A stretch of 64,000 nucleotides of DNA, taken from positions 1 to 64,000 of the forward strand of contig NZ_VCPE01000015.1 in assembly GCF_005938105.1 (NCBI RefSeq), written 5' to 3'. How positions within the stretch are numbered: the stretch's first letter is position 1; each line of letters starts with the position of its first letter. This document shows, piece after piece, positions 44,148 through 53,588 of the stretch. Source of the stretch: Brucella haematophila (GTDB taxonomy: Bacteria; Pseudomonadota; Alphaproteobacteria; Rhizobiales; Rhizobiaceae). A model generated the notes under the pieces. That model made no database searches and was not told the DNA's origin. It saw only the letters and a program-made list of their open reading frames with translations. A program made the translations under genes and the position numbers.

Positions 44148-44159
44148 ATTGTATCCAAT
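44148..44159. promoter_or_regulatory. GntR-type operator copy 1
   Basis: ATTGTATCCAAT lies in the divergent promoter region of the E1 and VOC genes. It is the inverted, one-base variant of the 12-bp motif at 44231, 57369 and 57431. Confidence 0.6.
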
Positions 44160-44230
44160 GAATCTCAAATTACAGAAAAATTTGCATAATTAGGCTCGAC
44201 AAAGGCATTCTCCCAATGAATTATAGCTCT

Positions 44231-44242
44231 ATTGGATACATT
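44231..44242. promoter_or_regulatory. GntR-type operator copy 2
   Basis: ATTGGATACATT lies 17 bases before the VOC gene start and is identical to the copy at 57369-57380. Confidence 0.65.
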
Positions 44243-44259
44243 GACGTTAAGGTGAGTGA

Positions 44260-44835
44260 ATGTCGAAAAGTAGCTACAGCCATCAGGACAAGGCATTTGC
44301 ACGTGACATCGGCTTACCTGGCCTGCGAGGCACAGAGCACATCGGTTTCACTGTCCCCAATCTGGCGGAAGCGGTGGATTTCTTCGTAAACGTCATTGGC
44401 TGCGAGCCATTTTATGAGCTTGGCCCTTTCTCGTCTGACGGGGATTGGATGCAGACAGCTCTCAATGTGCATCCGCGCGCGGTCATGAAGAAGCTACAGT
44501 TCTTGCGTTGCGGGAATGGCTCGAACTTCGAGATATTTGAGTATTCTTCACCGGACCAAAACCCGGTCCAGCCGCGCAATAGCGACGTCGGGGGACATCA
44601 CCTTGCCTTCTATGTCGACGATATCGATTCGGCTGTGCAGTATTTGCGCATGCATGATGTCCGCATTCTCGGTGAGCCTGTTGTGCGGAAAGATGGTCCG
44701 AGTGCAGGGCAAACCTGGGTTTACTTCCTGACACCGTGGGGAATGCAGCTTGAACTTGTATCCTTTCCGAATGGCAAGGCCTATGAAAAAGGTCTGACGC
44801 GCCGCCTTTGGAGTCCGGTTGGTTCTACTTCCTGA
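44260..44835 (+). CDS. VOC family protein (glyoxalase/dioxygenase fold)
   Basis: A 191-residue protein of the vicinal oxygen chelate superfamily with two beta-alpha-beta-beta-beta modules. Probable metal ligands are the histidine in TEHIGFTVPN near residue 27, the histidines in GGHHLAFYVDD near 110 and the glutamate in MQLELVSFP near 165. The superfamily includes glyoxalases, epimerases and extradiol dioxygenases, so the reaction cannot be named. It is divergent from the E1-E2 operon, followed by the GntR gene, and preceded by an operator shared with the hydantoinase operon, so it probably works in that pathway. Confidence 0.85.
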   Translation: MSKSSYSHQDKAFARDIGLPGLRGTEHIGFTVPNLAEAVDFFVNVIGCEPFYELGPFSSDGDWMQTALNVHPRAVMKKLQFLRCGNGSNFEIFEYSSPDQNPVQPRNSDVGGHHLAFYVDDIDSAVQYLRMHDVRILGEPVVRKDGPSAGQTWVYFLTPWGMQLELVSFPNGKAYEKGLTRRLWSPVGSTS

Positions 44836-44901
44836 TCGCCTCTTCATCCGACGGTAAAAGTAGTAGACGTGCGCCGAACATTGTCTGCTATATCTGGGCG
44901 T

Positions 44902-44920
44902 CTCTGATGCACTGTCAGAG
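44902..44920. repeat. Inverted repeat before the GntR gene
   Basis: CTCTGA-N7-TCAGAG lies 18 bases upstream of the GntR start and could be an autoregulatory site or part of the promoter. Confidence 0.35.
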
Positions 44921-44938
44921 CATAGAAGGGGCCATTTT

Positions 44939-45595
44939 ATGAATGAAACCACGTTGGGTCTTCGAGTAACGGGTGAAATTCGTCAAAAGATATTGAGCGG
45001 CGAGTTCGCGCCCGGACTGCGCATCCGGCAAGAGGAACTTGCCGCACAATTCGGCACCAGCCGCGTGCCCGTTCGGGAAGCTCTCAAGCAGCTCGAAAGC
45101 GAAGGCCTCGTCGTCATCGTTCCCAACAGTGGTGTCTGGATTGCGCGTGTCGATATCAATGAGTGCGTAGAGATGTGGAAAATCCGCGAGCGGATCGAAC
45201 CGCTTGCGCTTGGCGAAAGCCTCCCCCACTTGACCGATGAGGATATTCTCGGCCTTGAGGAAATCTGTCGCGCAATAGACGCCACGACGGATGTGGAAGA
45301 ATTCCTGCGGCTTGATCGTCAATTTCACCTCGCGAGCTATCGTGCGACGGCCATGCCTACGCTCATCCCCATGATCGAGCGCATCTGGAATACCACCCAG
45401 CATTATCGGCGCGCTTACACAATGCTTTTAGGCCGGGAGCGGTTCTGGATCATACAATGCGAGCACGGGCTTCTGATGGAAGCCATCAAACGGAGAGATG
45501 TCGAGGACGCCGAAAGAGCCCTTTACAGCCACATTCGCCGCACCCGCATGGAACTGGAACGGAACCGCACGGCCTTTACTGACATTTCTTTCTAG
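44939..45595 (+). CDS. GntR family regulator, FCD (FadR) subfamily
   Basis: A 218-residue regulator with an N-terminal winged helix (IRQEELAAQFGTSRVPVREALKQLESEGLVVIVPNSGVWIA, about residues 25-65) and an FCD ligand domain with the metal-site region RLDRQFHLASYRA near 120-133. It follows the VOC gene and is the nearest regulator to the E1/VOC promoter region. The 12-bp motif found twice there and twice upstream of the ribose-type/hydantoinase operon is of the size and symmetry bound by FCD regulators, so this protein is the best candidate for both. Confidence 0.9.
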   Translation: MNETTLGLRVTGEIRQKILSGEFAPGLRIRQEELAAQFGTSRVPVREALKQLESEGLVVIVPNSGVWIARVDINECVEMWKIRERIEPLALGESLPHLTDEDILGLEEICRAIDATTDVEEFLRLDRQFHLASYRATAMPTLIPMIERIWNTTQHYRRAYTMLLGRERFWIIQCEHGLLMEAIKRRDVEDAERALYSHIRRTRMELERNRTAFTDISF

Positions 45596-45812
45596 ATGCC
45601 GCTGATGTCGGTCGATCTTTTCATACGCTCGTTCTGTTGACCGACAGCGATCACTGCAACATCGGCTTCGTGCCCGCTCACATCGGCAATTAGATTATTG
45701 CTGAGGCTACTCGTGAAATGACCACCGCAGGTCGTCTTTTTGGCCACACGGACATAACGAGCTTCCACCCAGTAAACCAATTGACGTCAATGACGCTTCG
45801 TGCAATTAATTC

Positions 45813-45824
45813 ATGATGCATCAT
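45813..45824. promoter_or_regulatory. Palindromic operator upstream of lhgO
   Basis: ATGATGCATCAT is a perfect 12-bp palindrome 22 bases before lhgO. Its core TGATGCATCA recurs inside the palindrome at 59037-59050 beside the second GntR gene. Confidence 0.65.
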
Positions 45825-45846
45825 ACAACAAACATCGGTTCTTCTC

Positions 45847-47037
45847 ATGTATGATTATTGTCTGGTTGGCGGCGGCATTGTCGGCCTTGCCACGGCCCTT
45901 ACCATTGTCCGGCAGAAACCTTCAGCCCGCATTCTGGTGCTGGAGAAGGAAGAAGCCGTTGCGATGCATCAGACCGGCCATAATAGCGGTGTGATTCATG
46001 CTGGCATCTATTACCAGCCCGGAAGCTTCAAGGCAGAGCTTTGCCGCGCTGGCGAGCGCATGACCAAGCAGTTCTGCGACGAAAACAACATTGCCTATCG
46101 TGTTCCGGGCAAGCTTGTTGTTGCGACAAACGAAGTCGAAGTGCAGCGCCTCGCCGCCCTTGAAACGAATGCGGCTGCGAACGGCATTACCTGCCGCCGC
46201 CTCAGCGGCGGTGAATTGCACGAATTCGAACCCGCAGTGACCGGGCTTGGTGCCTTGCTGGTCGAGCAGAGCGGCATTGTCGACTATCGTGCGGTCTGCC
46301 GCGCCATGGCCGATCTCATACGCGCTGCTGGTGGCGATATCGAGTTCAATGTCAGTGTCGACCGCATTGAAGAACGCAGCGACAGTGTGCGGGTCCATGC
46401 GGACGGCAAGGTATGGGAAAGCAGGCAGGTCATCGCCTGTGCCGGATTACAGGCCGACCGCCTTGCCCGCCGATCCGGTGTCGATGTCGACTTCCAGATC
46501 GTGCCGTTCCGTGGCGAATATTATGCTTTGCGCCCCGAATTGAATAAACTCGTCGAACGCATGATTTATCCGGTGCCGGACCCTTCAATGCCGTTTCTCG
46601 GTATTCACCTGACGCCAATGATCGACGGCAGCCTGACCGTCGGACCCAATGCCGTTCTGGGCTTGTCACGCGAAGGCTATCCAAAATTCTCGGCCAATTT
46701 GCGTGATATGGCGACCTATGCAGCCTTTCCGGGTTTCTGGAAGGTGATCACCGCCCATCTTTCGTCCGGCCTGGAAGAGATGAAGGACAGCCTGTTCAAG
46801 AAGAGCTATCTGGAAAAGTGCCGGAAATATTGCCCTTCCCTTCAGGAAAGCGACCTCCGGCCTTACCGCGCAGGAATAAGGGCACAAGCCGTCTCGAGAG
46901 ACGGCAAGCTTATTCACGACTTCAAGTTCCACCAGACCAAACGTGTGCTGCATGTGTGCAATGCGCCGTCTCCCGCAGCCACGTCTGCCATGCCTATCGG
47001 AAATCTGATCTTTCAACGCTTGCAAACAGGCAATTGA
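45847..47037 (+). CDS. lhgO: L-2-hydroxyglutarate oxidase family flavoprotein
   Basis: A 396-residue DAO-fold FAD enzyme with the dinucleotide motif VGGGIVGLATAL at residues 7-18 and conserved blocks HQTGHNSGVIHAGIYYQPGSFKAELCRAG, VEQSGIVDYRAVCRAMA and GPNAVLGLSREGY, which fit LhgO/YgaF. LhgO oxidises L-2-hydroxyglutarate to 2-oxoglutarate and feeds electrons to the membrane quinone pool; in E. coli it lies in csiD-lhgO-gabDTP for glutarate breakdown. Here it is followed after seven bases by a succinate-semialdehyde dehydrogenase gene, matching that grouping. Confidence 0.92.
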   Translation: MYDYCLVGGGIVGLATALTIVRQKPSARILVLEKEEAVAMHQTGHNSGVIHAGIYYQPGSFKAELCRAGERMTKQFCDENNIAYRVPGKLVVATNEVEVQRLAALETNAAANGITCRRLSGGELHEFEPAVTGLGALLVEQSGIVDYRAVCRAMADLIRAAGGDIEFNVSVDRIEERSDSVRVHADGKVWESRQVIACAGLQADRLARRSGVDVDFQIVPFRGEYYALRPELNKLVERMIYPVPDPSMPFLGIHLTPMIDGSLTVGPNAVLGLSREGYPKFSANLRDMATYAAFPGFWKVITAHLSSGLEEMKDSLFKKSYLEKCRKYCPSLQESDLRPYRAGIRAQAVSRDGKLIHDFKFHQTKRVLHVCNAPSPAATSAMPIGNLIFQRLQTGN

Positions 47038-47044
47038 GTACGTC

Positions 47045-48493
47045 ATGACCAATCCTCACTACCGCGACACCAAACTGTTCATCGATGGCAAATGGGTTGA
47101 AGGCGAAGGCGGCACGCCCATCGCCGTGCTCAATCCGGTCAATAATGAAACTATCGGAACGGTTGGCGTCGCCTCGAAGGCTCAGCTTGAAGCGGCAGCA
47201 CTTGCCGCCGAACGCGGCTTCCACATCTGGCGCGATATGAGCGTCTTCGAACGCTCGAATATTCTGCGCAAGGCCGCCACATTGTTGCGCGAGCGTGCCG
47301 AGGACGCTGCGCGTCTGCTGACGCTCGAACAGGGCAAGCCGCTGGCCGAAGCACTCGCGGAAATCAACGTCTCGGCCGATATTTTCGACTGGTTTGCTGA
47401 AGAAGCCAGGCGTGCTTACGGTCGCATCATCCCTGCGCGCGACCGTTTCGTTCGCCAGACAGTATTCAAGACGCCGATCGGTCCGGTCGCTGCTTTCACA
47501 CCGTGGAACTTCCCGGTATCCCAGACGGCGCGCAAACTGGGTGCGGCACTCGCTGCCGGTTGCTCGCTGGTCGTCAAGCCTTCGGAAGACACACCCGCTT
47601 CGCCGACCGTTCTGGCCGAAGTGCTGCATGATGCCGGACTTCCGGCAGGCGTCGTCAACTTCGTCTATGGCGTGCCAGCCGACATATCGAGCTATCTGAT
47701 CGCGCATCCGGCCATCCGCAAAGTCTCGTTTACAGGATCGGTGCCGGTCGGAAAGCATCTAGCCTCGCTGGCAGGTGCTCATATGAAGCCCGCCACGATG
47801 GAACTAGGCGGCCATGCACCGGTTCTGGTCTTTGGCGACGCCGACATCGCGGCAGCGGCAACCACGATGGGTCGCTCGAAATTCCGCAATGCCGGTCAGG
47901 TCTGCGTCTCTCCGACCCGCTTCCTGATTGAGGACAAGGCTGTCGATCAGTTTGTCGATGTGTTTCTTCAGGAAGTCGGTCGCGTCAAGGTTGGCTCCGG
48001 TCTCGAAGCCGACAGCACCATGGGTCCGCTCGTTTCACAACGTCGCGTGGAAGCCATTGAAGCGCTCGTGGCCGATGCCCGAGACAAGGGTGCCAATGTT
48101 GCCGCCGGTGGCAAGCGCATCGGCAATTCCGGCAATTTCTATGAACCGACGGTTTTGACGAATATCACGCGCGATATGAACATCATGAATGATGAACCGT
48201 TTGGCCCAGTGGCACTGATCATTCCGTTCTCCGATGCGGAAGAAGCCTTTAGCGAAGCCAATCGCCTGCCATTCGGCCTTGCTTCTTATGCGTTCACGCA
48301 ATCGGCAGCCCGGATTGCCGAACTCGAACGCCGCGTCGAGGTAGGCATGCTGACCATCAACCACCTTGGTCTGGCTCTGCCGGAAGTGCCGTTCGGTGGT
48401 GTCAAGGACAGTGGCTACGGTTCCGAAGGCGGTAGCGAAGCCATCGAACCTTATCTCACGACCAAATTCGTCACAGAACGGCACGCGGTGTAA
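47045..48493 (+). CDS. gabD: NAD(P)-dependent succinate-semialdehyde/glutarate-semialdehyde dehydrogenase
   Basis: A 482-residue aldehyde dehydrogenase. The set is complete: FTPWNFPVSQTARK near residue 155, VKPSEDTPASP near 178, the catalytic glutamate in MELGGHAPVLVF near 252 and the catalytic cysteine in NAGQVCVSPTRFL near 285. The family resemblance is to GabD-type enzymes that oxidise succinate or glutarate semialdehyde. It is co-transcribed with lhgO. The semialdehyde may come from the class III aminotransferase at 57507, whose promoter carries the same operator. Confidence 0.9.
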   Translation: MTNPHYRDTKLFIDGKWVEGEGGTPIAVLNPVNNETIGTVGVASKAQLEAAALAAERGFHIWRDMSVFERSNILRKAATLLRERAEDAARLLTLEQGKPLAEALAEINVSADIFDWFAEEARRAYGRIIPARDRFVRQTVFKTPIGPVAAFTPWNFPVSQTARKLGAALAAGCSLVVKPSEDTPASPTVLAEVLHDAGLPAGVVNFVYGVPADISSYLIAHPAIRKVSFTGSVPVGKHLASLAGAHMKPATMELGGHAPVLVFGDADIAAAATTMGRSKFRNAGQVCVSPTRFLIEDKAVDQFVDVFLQEVGRVKVGSGLEADSTMGPLVSQRRVEAIEALVADARDKGANVAAGGKRIGNSGNFYEPTVLTNITRDMNIMNDEPFGPVALIIPFSDAEEAFSEANRLPFGLASYAFTQSAARIAELERRVEVGMLTINHLGLALPEVPFGGVKDSGYGSEGGSEAIEPYLTTKFVTERHAV

Positions 48494-48519
48494 TCTGCAC
48501 TGATCAAGCAGACATTATA

Positions 48520-48546
48520 AAACGGCACTCCGTTGGAGTGCCGTTT
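48520..48546 (+). terminator. Strong rho-independent terminator
   Basis: AAACGGCACTCC and GGAGTGCCGTTT form a 12-pair stem with loop GTT, followed by a run of T bases. It ends the lhgO-gabD transcript. Confidence 0.95.
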
Positions 48547-48588
48547 CTTTTTTCGCGGTCATTAGAGCGGTTCCGGTTAAAACAATAA

Positions 48589-48617
48589 CCCCCGCATCGC
48601 AGTCAGCAATGCGGGGG
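48589..48617 (-). terminator. Terminator of the ABC/hydantoinase operon
   Basis: On the minus strand CCCCCGCAT pairs with ATGCGGGGG across an 11-base loop and leads into TTATTGTTTT, 30 bases after the hyuB stop. Confidence 0.8.
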
Positions 48618-48646
48618 GCCTATCTTCGCTATGGTATGCCGATGCT

Positions 48647-50443
48647 CTAAGCGCGGAGGTTCGCCGTTCTTTCGAGATCGATCTTGAAGGTGCCCGGTTC
48701 CTCATCATTGGAAACCAAAGCAACGCGATAGACCTCTTCGGCAGCTTCCGGGGACAACCAGCCACGGTTTGCGGTTGCAAGCACGCGCTTTGGATCGCGT
48801 TTCAGCGGATCGCCGTAACCGCCGCCGCCCGAGGCTGTAAAAGCAATTTTCGCTCCGTCTTCAATGACGACTTCCGCAAAGGCTGGCAGAGTTTCTTCCT
48901 GGCCCTCGCCCACAATTTTGACCGTTTCCGAAGCCTTGCCCGTACCGCCGCCCAAGACGCCGCGTGGCGGGAAGGTCGTTCCATCAGCAGCGTAGACAAT
49001 CGTCATATCATGATCGAGCGGATAGAAAACGCCGCCAACCGTCGGTGCCCCTTCAAACTCACCATAACCCTGCGAATCCTGGACAACACCACGCCGTTCG
49101 ATGATGATGGGATACATCGATTCATCGACCTCGACAGAGTCCAGCTGGATCAAACCGGCATTTGCGGGACCGCAATAGGTCAGCCAGCCATCATGGCCAT
49201 GCAAGGCGCCGCCACCGGCATATCCGACAAAGACCTGGTTCACATAGCCTTTGCCATCCTTGTATGGGTCTTGACCTGAAATGACCCCGACACCCGCCGG
49301 AAGATGCGAGCCGCTTTCGGCTTGACCATATGGCGCGCCCATCTGGGAGAACACGGCATTGCCCGCAATCATCAACCGGTCATTGACGTTGGTCGTGGCA
49401 ACGGAAGTTCCAACCGGATATTTGGGCTTGCCGATTGCAGAGCCTTCACGCAACAACACCTTGATCTGCGACTTGGCCCCCTCATTATGTGGGACACTTT
49501 CATCAAGATTGTTGAACACACCAATGCGGCATGATCCGGTCGCTGTGTTCTCTGACAGATTAAGGCCGCCTGGAACGCAATCGATATTGTCTCGCGCATC
49601 AACGACAATCTCACCTTTTTCAGGATCGACATTGATGGTCAGTTTGACGGGAATACCTTCGTCGGCAACGCCGGGCACCGGGTCGTGGCGAATTTCGTAG
49701 CTGTACTGACCAGCAGGAAGCTTCGCAATGGCGGCCTTCGCACATCGTGCCCCATAGTCGAACCAGTCTTCCACGAAGTCCATCACCGTTTCCGGCGAAT
49801 AGCGTTCCAGCAATTCGTGAATCCGACGCTCACCAGTGCGGCAGGCTCCAATCTGTGCACGCACATCGCCAAGCCACATTTCAGGAACGCGATTTCGCAT
49901 CGAACCGATGCGAAGAATATCCGCCTTTTCCTTGTAGTTTTCTGCAATCCGCACGCAGGGCCAGTGCATCCCTTCTTCAAAGATGTTCTTCGCGAATGGG
50001 AGATAGGTTGATGGCGTCGGCGCACCGGTATCAGCATGGTGCGACAGCGCCATCATCCAGAATAGCGGTTTGCCCTGATAGAAAACCGGCATCGCCACGA
50101 TCAGGTCTGCGTGGTGCGTACCGCCCGTAAACGGGCAATTGTTGAAGAAGATATCACCCGGCTTGATATCGTCAAAGAGCTTGGTGATCGGGCGGGTCGC
50201 CAGATCCATCGACATGACGTGGATAGGCAAAGCGTCTTCGACCGAAACCAGACGATGATCATAGGTCAGGATTGCGCAGGAAAAGTCGCGCGCGTTCTTG
50301 ATAACAGCCGACCGGCTGGCGCGCATGACGACAAGCGTCATCTCGCGCACCACAGCCTCAAAACGGCTCTTGAGAACGGACATAAGAAACGGATCTACGC
50401 GACGGGCCGCACCCGTATCAGATATTTTTGTGCTCATATTCAT
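48647..50443 (-). CDS. Hydantoinase B / oxoprolinase family protein
   Basis: A 598-residue HyuB subunit. The conserved VVMRASRSAVIKNARDFSCAILTYDHRLV near the N terminus, NNCPFTGGTHHADLIVAMPVF and NLSENTATGSCRIGVFNN segments, and a glycine-rich C terminus GGGGYGDPLKRDPKRV mark the family. With HyuA it forms ATP-dependent enzymes such as N-methylhydantoinase, 5-oxoprolinase, acetone or acetophenone carboxylase. It follows hyuA after 16 bases and is the last gene of the operon. An in-frame GTG precedes the preferred ATG. Confidence 0.92.
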   Translation of the reverse strand: MNMSTKISDTGAARRVDPFLMSVLKSRFEAVVREMTLVVMRASRSAVIKNARDFSCAILTYDHRLVSVEDALPIHVMSMDLATRPITKLFDDIKPGDIFFNNCPFTGGTHHADLIVAMPVFYQGKPLFWMMALSHHADTGAPTPSTYLPFAKNIFEEGMHWPCVRIAENYKEKADILRIGSMRNRVPEMWLGDVRAQIGACRTGERRIHELLERYSPETVMDFVEDWFDYGARCAKAAIAKLPAGQYSYEIRHDPVPGVADEGIPVKLTINVDPEKGEIVVDARDNIDCVPGGLNLSENTATGSCRIGVFNNLDESVPHNEGAKSQIKVLLREGSAIGKPKYPVGTSVATTNVNDRLMIAGNAVFSQMGAPYGQAESGSHLPAGVGVISGQDPYKDGKGYVNQVFVGYAGGGALHGHDGWLTYCGPANAGLIQLDSVEVDESMYPIIIERRGVVQDSQGYGEFEGAPTVGGVFYPLDHDMTIVYAADGTTFPPRGVLGGGTGKASETVKIVGEGQEETLPAFAEVVIEDGAKIAFTASGGGGYGDPLKRDPKRVLATANRGWLSPEAAEEVYRVALVSNDEEPGTFKIDLERTANLRA

Positions 50444-50459
50444 CACTGAACCTTTCTGA

Positions 50460-52520
50460 TCAGGCTACCTGGACAACAAGGTTGCCATATGTATCCACGG
50501 TGGCGTCGTGCCCCTTCTTCAGGTAGGCGGTAAAAGTTTCGGCATCGACGATGCACGGCCCTGCAAGTTGCGCGCCAGCGCCAAGTCCCGCCAGTTCGTA
50601 GACCGGCAGTTCCTCTTTCGCCTTGATTTCATGGCTGTAAACATTGCGGAAGCCCTTTGGCTGGACCCCACCATCCTGACTATGCAGCGTATGGCTGAGC
50701 CAAACGTCCTGTCCGGTACGTTTGCCAATCGCACGCAGTTTCCAGGCTGTGAACTCAACCACGTCACCATCCGCCCGAATGGAATAAATGCGTTCATGCA
50801 TCTTGTGAAATGCTTCAACGAATTCTGCCAGTTGGGCCTGCGTGACTTGGCCATTTTCAGGCGTGAACGGAACTTCAATCTCGAAGGATTGATACTCATA
50901 CCGTCCCATGAAACTGAATTCGAAACGTCGGTTCTCAGCCGTAACGCCGGCCTCATCAAGGAACCCGTCGCCGGACTCCACCAGCCGCGACAGGATTGCG
51001 TTGACACCTTCCGGATCAAAGCGTTCGCTCGAGGTCAAAAGCACGCCGGTATCCTCGCGACGGATATCCGAGATCAGACCGCCAAATGCTGACAGACCGG
51101 CCATGAAGCGGGGGATCATATAGCGCTTCAGACCGAGAATATCGGCCATCTCCGCGATATGGATAGCGGTTGCACCGCCGCCGCAAACGAAGAAGCTGTC
51201 ACGCGGGTTAATTCCCTCGCGCACGGTGATCTCTTCAATTGCGGCCACCATGTTGTGGTTCGAGGTCGTGTAGATGGCATAGGCGGCTTCTTCATTGGAA
51301 ACCCCAAGCTCGCCTGCAACCTTTGACAAAGCCTGCTCGGCCAGGTCCTTCCGCAGCTGCATTTTGCCGCCCAGAAAATAATCGGGATCGACAATTCCCA
51401 ACACAACATTGGCGTCGGTAACCGTCGGCAGTTCACCACCTTTGTTGTAGCAGGCAGGTCCCGGACGCGCGCCTGCACTATGCGGCCCGACATGCAAGAG
51501 ACCACCAGCATCCACCGACGCAATTGACCCACCACCGGCACCCACCGAGCGCACGTCAACCTTGGGAATGCCAAGACTGTCGTGATGGATCATGCTGTCA
51601 GGCGTCACGATGATCTGATGGTTGCGCAAAGCGGAAACATCGAATGTCGTACCACCCATGTCACCGACAATAATGTCTGGCTCATCTGAAAGGGCAAGCG
51701 CGGCCATTGGAGCAAGAGTCGGACCCGACATGACCGAGTAAATCGGCTTTCGGATCATTTCTGCGACGGGCATCATGCCGCCAACGCAATTGGCCAGCAG
51801 CAACTCACCGCCGAAATTGGTCTCGTCGAGTGCGAGGCGCAGCTTTTCGATATAGCGCTTGACGATGGGGTTGATCGAAGCATCGATCGCAGCGGCGATG
51901 ATACGCTTATATTCGCGCGGCATCGGATTGATTTCATGGCTGAGCGTGATGGCGACGCCCGGCAGCTTTTCTTCGAGAATCTGCCGTATTTCCAGTTCGT
52001 GATCCGGATTAACCACGGACCACAGCAGACCTACCGCGATGGCTTCAACACCGAGTTTCTTGAAGTCTTCCGCTGCCTTTACCACGTCATCGCGATTGAG
52101 CGCTGTGACCACTCGCCCGCGCGCATCGATGCGTTCACTGACGGTTCGCGTCAGGTGGCGTGGTACATAGGCTTCGGGATAATCCAGTCGCCACTGGAAT
52201 GCGCCCTTGCGCGGGCCTTCGCGCAAAACAAGCACATCCTGATGGCCCTCGGTAACGATCAGCCCAACCTTGACGGTCTTGCGCTCCACCAAAGCGTTGG
52301 TCGAAACGGTAGAACCGTGCACAATAAGGTCGACCTGCTTGAAGAAGGCGTCCGGGGTTAGATCATAACCTTCAGCAGCAACATGGAGGACATTGATAAA
52401 CCCCTTCTCAAACTCGCCCGGTGTCGTCGGCGATTTAAAGATCGAGATTTCACCTTTTTCGTTCGAAACAAGGCAGTCCGTGAAGGTACCACCAATATCG
52501 ATGCAAACCTGATATGTCAT
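50460..52520 (-). CDS. Hydantoinase A / oxoprolinase family protein
   Basis: A 686-residue HyuA subunit. The N-terminal actin-like ATP site is IDIGGTFTDCLVSN at residues 8-21, and the second phosphate site is DMGGTTFDVSAL near 287. VGAGGGSIASVDAGGLLHVGPHSAGARPGPACY near 335-365 is a family signature. The protein couples ATP hydrolysis to ring opening or carboxylation on HyuB. The product specificity cannot be inferred from motifs. GAGG lies five bases before the start. It follows the permease gene by 78 bases in the same operon. Confidence 0.93.
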   Translation of the reverse strand: MTYQVCIDIGGTFTDCLVSNEKGEISIFKSPTTPGEFEKGFINVLHVAAEGYDLTPDAFFKQVDLIVHGSTVSTNALVERKTVKVGLIVTEGHQDVLVLREGPRKGAFQWRLDYPEAYVPRHLTRTVSERIDARGRVVTALNRDDVVKAAEDFKKLGVEAIAVGLLWSVVNPDHELEIRQILEEKLPGVAITLSHEINPMPREYKRIIAAAIDASINPIVKRYIEKLRLALDETNFGGELLLANCVGGMMPVAEMIRKPIYSVMSGPTLAPMAALALSDEPDIIVGDMGGTTFDVSALRNHQIIVTPDSMIHHDSLGIPKVDVRSVGAGGGSIASVDAGGLLHVGPHSAGARPGPACYNKGGELPTVTDANVVLGIVDPDYFLGGKMQLRKDLAEQALSKVAGELGVSNEEAAYAIYTTSNHNMVAAIEEITVREGINPRDSFFVCGGGATAIHIAEMADILGLKRYMIPRFMAGLSAFGGLISDIRREDTGVLLTSSERFDPEGVNAILSRLVESGDGFLDEAGVTAENRRFEFSFMGRYEYQSFEIEVPFTPENGQVTQAQLAEFVEAFHKMHERIYSIRADGDVVEFTAWKLRAIGKRTGQDVWLSHTLHSQDGGVQPKGFRNVYSHEIKAKEELPVYELAGLGAGAQLAGPCIVDAETFTAYLKKGHDATVDTYGNLVVQVA

Positions 52521-52598
52521 TTGATCCTCAAGATATCTCTTTTGGGGTCGATAAATGAACGGCGAAGCCGCCCGTAATGCGAATACGAAAGCCCTGGA

Positions 52599-53588
52599 TT
52601 AACGCTGCGTCTGCAGCTGTACGACGACCAGAGAAACGATGATGATGAGGCCAAGGAATATCTGCTGGAGATAACCGTCGACCTGAATGAGGTTCATTCC
52701 GTTGGAAAGAACCGTGATGAAAAGCGCTCCGATCAAAGCGGCGGTTACGCCGCCCTCACCGCCGGTCAGGCGCACGCCACCAACGACTGCCGCCGCAATG
52801 GATTCCAGTGTCAGATTTCCACCAAGATTGGGTTCGCCGGAGCCTGTGCGTGCTGTCAGCATGATCGCCCCGACAGCTGTCAACAGCCCACAAATGGTGT
52901 AGGCCAGAATGACCGCGGGCGCTGCCCGAATGCCAGCCGCCCGTGCGGCCTTGGGGTTCGCGCCGATGATATAGAGACTACGACCGAATTTGGTGGCGGT
53001 CAGGACAAATCCGAGCACAATGAAGACCAATGCAAGCACCCATATGGGCGCGGACAGACCAAGAAATTTTCCTTGCGAGAGCGCAGCGTTGAAGACTGGA
53101 GGCAGGCCAGTAATCGGGAAGCCTCCGCTGACGGTCGAGGCCAGAGCAAGGATGATATTAGCCATACCCAGCGTCACCACCAAAGCGTTGAGCTGGAACC
53201 CGGCAATGAGTACGCCATTCGTCAGGCCGATTGCCGCTCCGATAAGAAGTGCTGCGCCCATCCCCAGCAATACGGACGTGCCGTCTCCGCCAGTGGCCAT
53301 CACCATGGCCGAAACCACGCTGATCAACGAAATGTTGAAACCAAGCGAAAGATCGAAACCGCGTGTCAGAATGACGAAGGTTTGCGCCATGGCAAAGATC
53401 GCAAGAAAGCTCGCCTGCACAATGATGTTCTGTATATTCCCGAGCGACCAGACGCGCGGTTCCACCAAGCCGAACAACAGGAGGGTGGCAAGGATTGCGA
53501 TAGGCAAAACCAGGCTGGTGACGCGATGCGAAATCGACATGGATTTTTTGATGACAGGCTGAGAAGTCGTGGCGTCGGACATGGTCAT
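52599..53588 (-). CDS. ABC transporter permease, RbsC type
   Basis: A 329-residue membrane protein of the ribose/xylose/AI-2 class (BPD_transp_2) with eight to ten helices. The landmarks MAQTFVILTRGFDLSLGFNISL near residue 68-90 and LGGNLTLESIAAAVVGGVRLTGGEGG near 255 are typical. It overlaps the other permease gene by four bases, so the pair probably forms a heterodimer. The transporter imports a small sugar-like or polar compound; here the neighbouring hydantoinase genes suggest something else. Confidence 0.92.
   Translation of the reverse strand: MTMSDATTSQPVIKKSMSISHRVTSLVLPIAILATLLLFGLVEPRVWSLGNIQNIIVQASFLAIFAMAQTFVILTRGFDLSLGFNISLISVVSAMVMATGGDGTSVLLGMGAALLIGAAIGLTNGVLIAGFQLNALVVTLGMANIILALASTVSGGFPITGLPPVFNAALSQGKFLGLSAPIWVLALVFIVLGFVLTATKFGRSLYIIGANPKAARAAGIRAAPAVILAYTICGLLTAVGAIMLTARTGSGEPNLGGNLTLESIAAAVVGGVRLTGGEGGVTAALIGALFITVLSNGMNLIQVDGYLQQIFLGLIIIVSLVVVQLQTQR

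Noticed and set aside
45592-45780. Minus-strand open frame of 62 codons between gntR and lhgO
   Set aside because: No ribosome site or family resemblance; it ends within the gntR stop and probably is non-coding, though a small unknown protein is not excluded.
48562-48650. Segment bounded by TTAGAGC and GCTCTAA as a miniature mobile element
   Set aside because: The 7-bp ends are short, no target duplication is visible, the right end overlaps the hyuB stop codon, and the interior is mainly the operon terminator.
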